This document shows, one piece after another, positions 60,663 to 64,000 of a stretch of 64,000 nucleotides of DNA. How positions within the stretch are numbered: position 1 is the first letter of the stretch; each line of letters starts with the position of its first letter. A program made the translations under genes and the position numbers. Source of the DNA: Arthrobacter liuii (GTDB taxonomy: Bacteria; Actinomycetota; Actinomycetes; Actinomycetales; Micrococcaceae); NCBI RefSeq assembly GCF_014639275.1, contig NZ_BMFW01000002.1:248487-312486 (forward strand), in the 5' to 3' direction. The notes under the pieces are model-generated. The model had not been told where the DNA came from. It worked only from the letters and a program-made list of their open reading frames with translations, and ran no database searches.

Positions 60663-61481
60663 CTAGCGGCGGGTGTCGTCTGCTCCGCCGGTGTCGATGT
60701 GCTCCTTGCGCACTTCTTCATTGACGATCTGCTCGTAGCGGACAGTTTCCTTGTCCAGCCGGACCCGCTCCACCGGGACGGCTTCCTTTTCCACCACGGG
60801 GCGCTCTTCGTGGAGGACCACCTCGTGTTCCTCTTCGCTGATGGCAGGTCCGTCGAGGGCGGCGCCGCGGTTGGCGTCGGTGATAGGCTCGCGCTCCACG
60901 CGGACTTCTTCACGCTCCACCGTGATGGTCTTGGTGACATTTTCAGTGGTGACGTACTTGCGCAGCCGGGCCCTGCTGGTTTCCTGCCTCTCCTTGCCGA
61001 CGTTCAACTGCTCCTCGGAACGTGTCATGGCGTCGTCGGTCGTGGGGCCGGACGTGTCATGGCCGACAGTTCCGCGGCCGGTGGTGTCGTAGTCGGTTCC
61101 GGTTCCGGTTCCGCTGGCGGCTTGGCCAGCCGTTCCGGTGGTGGCTTCGGTGTAGGTGCGGCCGCCGTGGAGCCGGTAGTGCTCGTAAAGCCGGTCCTCT
61201 TCAGCTGGGTCCAGATGCCCATCCGGGTCGATGCCCGGGGCGTCCTTCACGTGGTCCTTGGTGTATGGAACTGCCAGGTCCTCGCCTTCAACCCTGGCCT
61301 CCTGGATCGGCACGAATGATTCGCGGGTGCCGAAAAGTCCTGTCTTGACGGTGACCCAGTTGGGCTGCCCGGTCTCGTCGTCGGTGTAGACCTGGCCGAC
61401 GCTGCCGATCTTTTCCCCATTGGTGCCGATGACGTGGCCTCGCGCAGACAGCAGGCGGTCGATGTGCTCGTTGCTGATCAT
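60663..61481 (-). CDS. PRC-barrel and DUF2382-domain stress protein
   Basis: The 272-residue cytoplasmic protein has a PRC-barrel (residues 5-80: LLSARGHVIGTNGEKIGSVGQVYTDDETGQPNWVTVKTGLFG), a low-complexity Gly/Thr linker and a DUF2382 domain (RSEEQLNVGKERQETSRARLRKYVTTENVTKTITVEREEVRVEREPI...VPVERVRLDKETV). Proteins of this type are induced by osmotic or general stress in actinobacteria; activity unknown. ATG 61481 follows AAGGAG. A GCAAGCATACTTACTAC motif lies 73 bp upstream. Confidence 0.9.
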   Translation of the reverse strand: MISNEHIDRLLSARGHVIGTNGEKIGSVGQVYTDDETGQPNWVTVKTGLFGTRESFVPIQEARVEGEDLAVPYTKDHVKDAPGIDPDGHLDPAEEDRLYEHYRLHGGRTYTEATTGTAGQAASGTGTGTDYDTTGRGTVGHDTSGPTTDDAMTRSEEQLNVGKERQETSRARLRKYVTTENVTKTITVEREEVRVEREPITDANRGAALDGPAISEEEHEVVLHEERPVVEKEAVPVERVRLDKETVRYEQIVNEEVRKEHIDTGGADDTRR

Positions 61482-61553
61482 GAGTACTCCTTGTGGATTC
61501 TCGACGCTGGAACATGCCCACCAACCCATCTAAACCACAAGGCAAATGAATTC

Positions 61554-61570
61554 GCAAGCATACTTACTAC
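61554..61570. promoter_or_regulatory. GCAAGCATACTTACTAC motif
   Basis: Lies upstream of the DUF2382 gene on the minus strand; 15 of 17 positions match 51934-51950. May be an operator or alternative-sigma promoter for stress genes. Confidence 0.5.
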
Positions 61571-61618
61571 TTTGGGGACCCCTATAGGTGAGGGCCTCGG
61601 AGAATCGGCGCCCTCGGA

Positions 61619-61790
61619 CTATCGCGTGTCCACGTCCTCGAACACCAGGAACGTTTGGGTGTCCAGCACGCCGGGCATGGTCTGCAGCTGGTCGAAGATG
61701 ACTCGCCGCAGGCTGATGCTGTCCACTGCACGGACCAGCAGGATCGTGTCGAAGTCGCCGCCTACCAGCGCGCATGCCAAGGTGGCGGAC
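61619..61790 (-). pseudogene. Lrp/AsnC-type C-terminal fragment
   Basis: The minus strand encodes ACALVGGDFDTILLVRAVDS and then RRVIFDQLQTMPGVLDTQTFLVFEDVDTR before a TAG. This is the C-terminal part of an Lrp/AsnC RAM domain (GDFD..L.V......L...I...L..M.GV..T.T). The DNA-binding half is absent. Confidence 0.75.
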
Positions 61791-61964
61791 GAGCGCTTTG
61801 AGTGTCAAGGGTGATGTGAATTTGCAAGGACGGGTTCCTGGCTTACACCTGGCACGCGCCGCTCTTACGTCCACGAGCACAAATAACGCTGCGTAGGGCG
61901 CTACCTAGGAGTGGTGTCGATCTTCCGATGACAGTTGAGTCCTGGCCATTAGTCCGTGGTTCCA

Positions 61965-62075
61965 CTGGTTTCCCGACCCTTGGTGAGCAGTGAACAGGTT
62001 GACACGGATGACGCTGGTGGCAAGCTGCCGACAAATGACGTTCAGGCGGGGGATCACGAATTCAGGCGTTCCCCG
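61965..62075 (-). pseudogene. DMT-transporter fragment
   Basis: The minus strand reads RGTPEFVIPRLNVI followed by a degenerate LATSVIRVNLF. It resembles RGTPELVVAGLTVIDPLVAVTIGITIL of the intact DMT protein at 52666-53580. The similarity is short and partly degenerate. Confidence 0.45.
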
Positions 62076-62119
62076 CGGGAAGACTACTGAGGCTCCCAGC
62101 CTACCGTTGGCTCCTCTGG

Positions 62120-62670
62120 GGAGTTAGAGCTTTCCGGGCCGGATTGACTGGCTGGCAACGACGACGGACAGGCAAAGGGCGAGGCCCACGCCGACCTGAC
62201 CAGGTCCCCTGCCGCATGTGGCCGCGGTCTGGAGCCCACGGCCACCCAAACCGGGAAGGACGCTTAAGCAGGCGGGTAAGGATAGGCGAAGCAGAATGAT
62301 GGGATAGAGGCGGACAGGTGCCGCCGAAATGCCACGGCAGCGACGGCGGTGACCGCTGCGCATAAGCTTCCCGACGGAGGATAGCCAAGATCGAGGCCGT
62401 GTGCGGTGAGGCGACGGGTGGCAGTGCCCACTGCCAAGGTGGTCAGCACACCCGCCCAGTCGAACACCTAACGGCGCCGAGTGTGCACGGTGTGGATGTA
62501 CAGCGTCTTTTCGGTCCGGATCCAAATGACGAAGAGTACCGAAAGTACAGTCACAAAGACAATGCCGACGCCGCCTACGGCAGGCCGATCACCACGGGGC
62601 CACAGCGCCGAAGATGAATACAATCACCACCGTCATCCAGCAGATCCAGACGGAATTTGAGCACAGGCTA
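62120..62670 (-). pseudogene. COG4705-type membrane protein, decayed copy
   Basis: Several stretches match the intact gene at 22043-22882 on the same strand: VLTTLAVGTATRRLTAHGLDLGY corresponds to VLTTFALGTATGDMTAYSLDLGY, and WIRTEKTLYIHTVHTRRR to WFRTEKTLSIHSVDTRRR. In-frame stops (for example next to 62467) and frameshifts break it. It is an old duplicate or a remnant of a second locus. Confidence 0.8.
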
Positions 62671-63152
62671 CTCATTCGCCCGCCTTGACTTGTGAAAAGA
62701 ACCTCTGAGTGGGTTCGTGAACGGACCGGCGCGTGCAAGGGGATCAAAGTCATGGACAGCCCATTGCGGGGCTGCATGGCCGCGAAGAAAGCAAGCTACC
62801 ACGCGGGCGGTTGCTGCCCGCGCGTTGGGCCGCGGTCAGGTCGCTGCGCTTCGGTCCTGCAGGCGTCCATGAACGAGAAAGAGGACACCATCTGCTGGAT
62901 GACTTCGTGCTCTGCGCTGTGAACCGTTGACCTGTGTTTGTCTGAACCTCGTGAGGCAAATTCTGCGAAACAGGCCACGATGCAAGTTTGGCAAAACCCC
63001 CAACGACGTACAAAAAGGTTGCCTAAGGTGCCGTAGAGGGAGTGCCAGGACTTCCACAGAGAACTCATAGGAGGCCAGCAGGGAAATCCTGCTTGCACTA
63101 TGGTTCAGTTTTACAATCGGACGGACCAGACACAGAGAAAGCCGGAACGAAA
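62671..63152. other. Gene-free region before the phosphoesterase gene
   Basis: About 480 bp with no credible coding frame and no recognised motif. Open frames here have poor composition and no ribosome sites. Confidence 0.5.
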
Positions 63153-64000
63153 ATGAGCCGAAAAATCGCAAGCGCTCAGAGTCGGCACTTCACGCGGGGA
63201 GTACTTTGGCTTAATTTGGCCGTGGCCCTCAGCCTGGCAGCAACGGGGTGTCAATCCCCGAATCCTGGTCCTGGACCGTCCGATGGGGCCGGCACTTCCG
63301 CTGGCCCGGGCACGTCCACTGCGGCTCCCGAACCCGGTGCCTCCCCGACTTCTCATCCCCCATCGGAGATGGGGGCCTCGAAGAGGCCCGGGCACGTGTT
63401 TGTGATTAACCTTGAGAACAAGGGCTACGACAAGGTCTGGGGACCCAACTCTTCAGCGCCGTACCTGTCCAAAACGCTGCGTGCCCAGGGCGTGCTCCTC
63501 TCGGAGTACTACGGGACCGCCCACAACTCCGCCGCGGATTACATTGCCCAAATTTCAGGCCAGGCGTCGAACGACATGACACGACACGACTGCCCGACAT
63601 ACGCCCCGTTCCGGCAGACGGGAACGGCAGAACACGGGCAGGTCCAGGGCAACGGGTGCGTCTACCCCGCGGCCGTGCCTACCGTCGCGGGGCAGCTCAC
63701 AGCGGCCGGGAAGACGTGGAAAGGCTACATGGAAGACATGGGGACACCATGCCAACATCCTGCCCTTGACTCCAAGGATGACCACCAGGGTGCCAAAGTC
63801 GGAGACCAATACGCCACACGCCATAACCCCTTCGTGTACTTTGAGGCAATCACGTCATCGCCGGACTGCAGGAAGAACGTGGTCAACTTTTCCAACCTGG
63901 CCAGTGACCTGACGTCCATCGCCACCACGCCGAACCTCTCCTACATCAGCCCTAATCTCTGCAATGACGGCCATGACGCCCCGTGTGTGGACGGGAGCCC
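63153..64000 (+). CDS. Phosphoesterase-family lipoprotein (partial at window end)
   Basis: From ATG 63153 the frame is open to the window edge (282 codons). A lipoprotein signal ends at LAATGC, then a Pro/Ser/Thr-rich linker, then HVFVINLENKGYDKVWGPNSSAPYLSKTLRAQGVLLSEYYGTAHNSAADYIAQISGQASND, the metal- and nucleophile-containing start of PF04185-type phosphoesterases (phospholipase C/acid phosphatase group), and later GYMEDMGTPC and ISPNLCNDGHDAPC. The enzyme would hydrolyse phosphate esters at the cell surface. The C-terminus lies outside the window. Confidence 0.85.
   Translation, partial: MSRKIASAQSRHFTRGVLWLNLAVALSLAATGCQSPNPGPGPSDGAGTSAGPGTSTAAPEPGASPTSHPPSEMGASKRPGHVFVINLENKGYDKVWGPNSSAPYLSKTLRAQGVLLSEYYGTAHNSAADYIAQISGQASNDMTRHDCPTYAPFRQTGTAEHGQVQGNGCVYPAAVPTVAGQLTAAGKTWKGYMEDMGTPCQHPALDSKDDHQGAKVGDQYATRHNPFVYFEAITSSPDCRKNVVNFSNLASDLTSIATTPNLSYISPNLCNDGHDAPCVDGS

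Noticed and set aside
62671-63152. Small open frames on both strands before the phosphoesterase gene
   Set aside because: No ribosome sites, no motifs, mutually overlapping shadows.
1-64000. tRNA, rRNA or CRISPR array
   Set aside because: No cloverleaf with a T-arm GTTCGA box in the right context, no rRNA-like stretch and no regularly spaced direct repeats were seen by eye.

Overview
The window looks like chromosome of a high-GC actinobacterium of the Micrococcaceae (Arthrobacter/Pseudarthrobacter-like). This is inferred from protein style (Pro/Ala-rich secreted proteins, RskA-type anti-sigma factor, DUF2382/PRC stress protein, EspI/MinD-like ATPase) and from GC-rich codon use in most genes. 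No rRNA, tRNA, CRISPR array or intact prophage was seen. Layout: 1-11.3 kb is a visibly AT-richer polysaccharide island. It holds six tightly coupled + strand genes (glycosyltransferases, a hexapeptide acyltransferase and a Wzy/O-antigen-ligase-like membrane protein), a decayed ISL3-family insertion sequence, a Wzz-BY-kinase gene on the other strand and a broken acyltransferase-3 gene. 11.4-16.3 kb has an MBL-fold hydrolase, a frameshifted BcsB-like secreted protein, small membrane proteins and a MinD/EspI-like ATPase. 16.3-22 kb holds a truncated lldD, an ECF sigma/RskA anti-sigma pair, a DUF4397 secreted protein, and a TasA-like/SipW-like/Hpt-like operon facing a secreted protein gene. 22-30.4 kb is an accessory mix: COG4705 membrane protein, MarR and two TetR regulators, a pair of small paralogues, glutamate decarboxylase and a class II glutamine amidotransferase. 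30.9-49.6 kb is an envelope and ion-homeostasis region: bifunctional PBP, OmpR-type two-component system, UppP, two intact FtsW/RodA proteins plus one relic, a CaCA antiporter, and an M-box (Mg2+) riboswitch preceding an NRAMP-family transporter and a PRC/MgtE_N/CBS protein. 49.6-64 kb holds a TatB-like protein, stress-type genes (TM-helix channel-like protein, hemerythrin, DMT transporter, VOC protein, DUF2382/PRC), a four-gene operon of secreted Ig-like/SipW-substrate-like proteins, several gene relics and the start of a phosphoesterase lipoprotein. How the genes work together: the window is biased to the cell surface, with exopolysaccharide assembly, peptidoglycan synthesis and carrier recycling, matrix or fibre-type secreted proteins with their own signal peptidase, and divalent-cation transport. 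The two most interesting leads are (a) a SipW/TasA-like matrix system with a histidine-less Hpt partner and a direct-repeat promoter element (CTTGA-N6-CTTGA) that recurs at neighbouring secreted-protein genes, and (b) a magnesium-riboswitch-controlled NRAMP protein whose metal-site motifs are changed. The window is also unusually rich in relics: fragments of FtsW, hemerythrin, PRC, DMT and COG4705 genes lie near intact copies of the same genes. All functional calls come from reading the sequence by eye and from memory of protein families; no searches were run.
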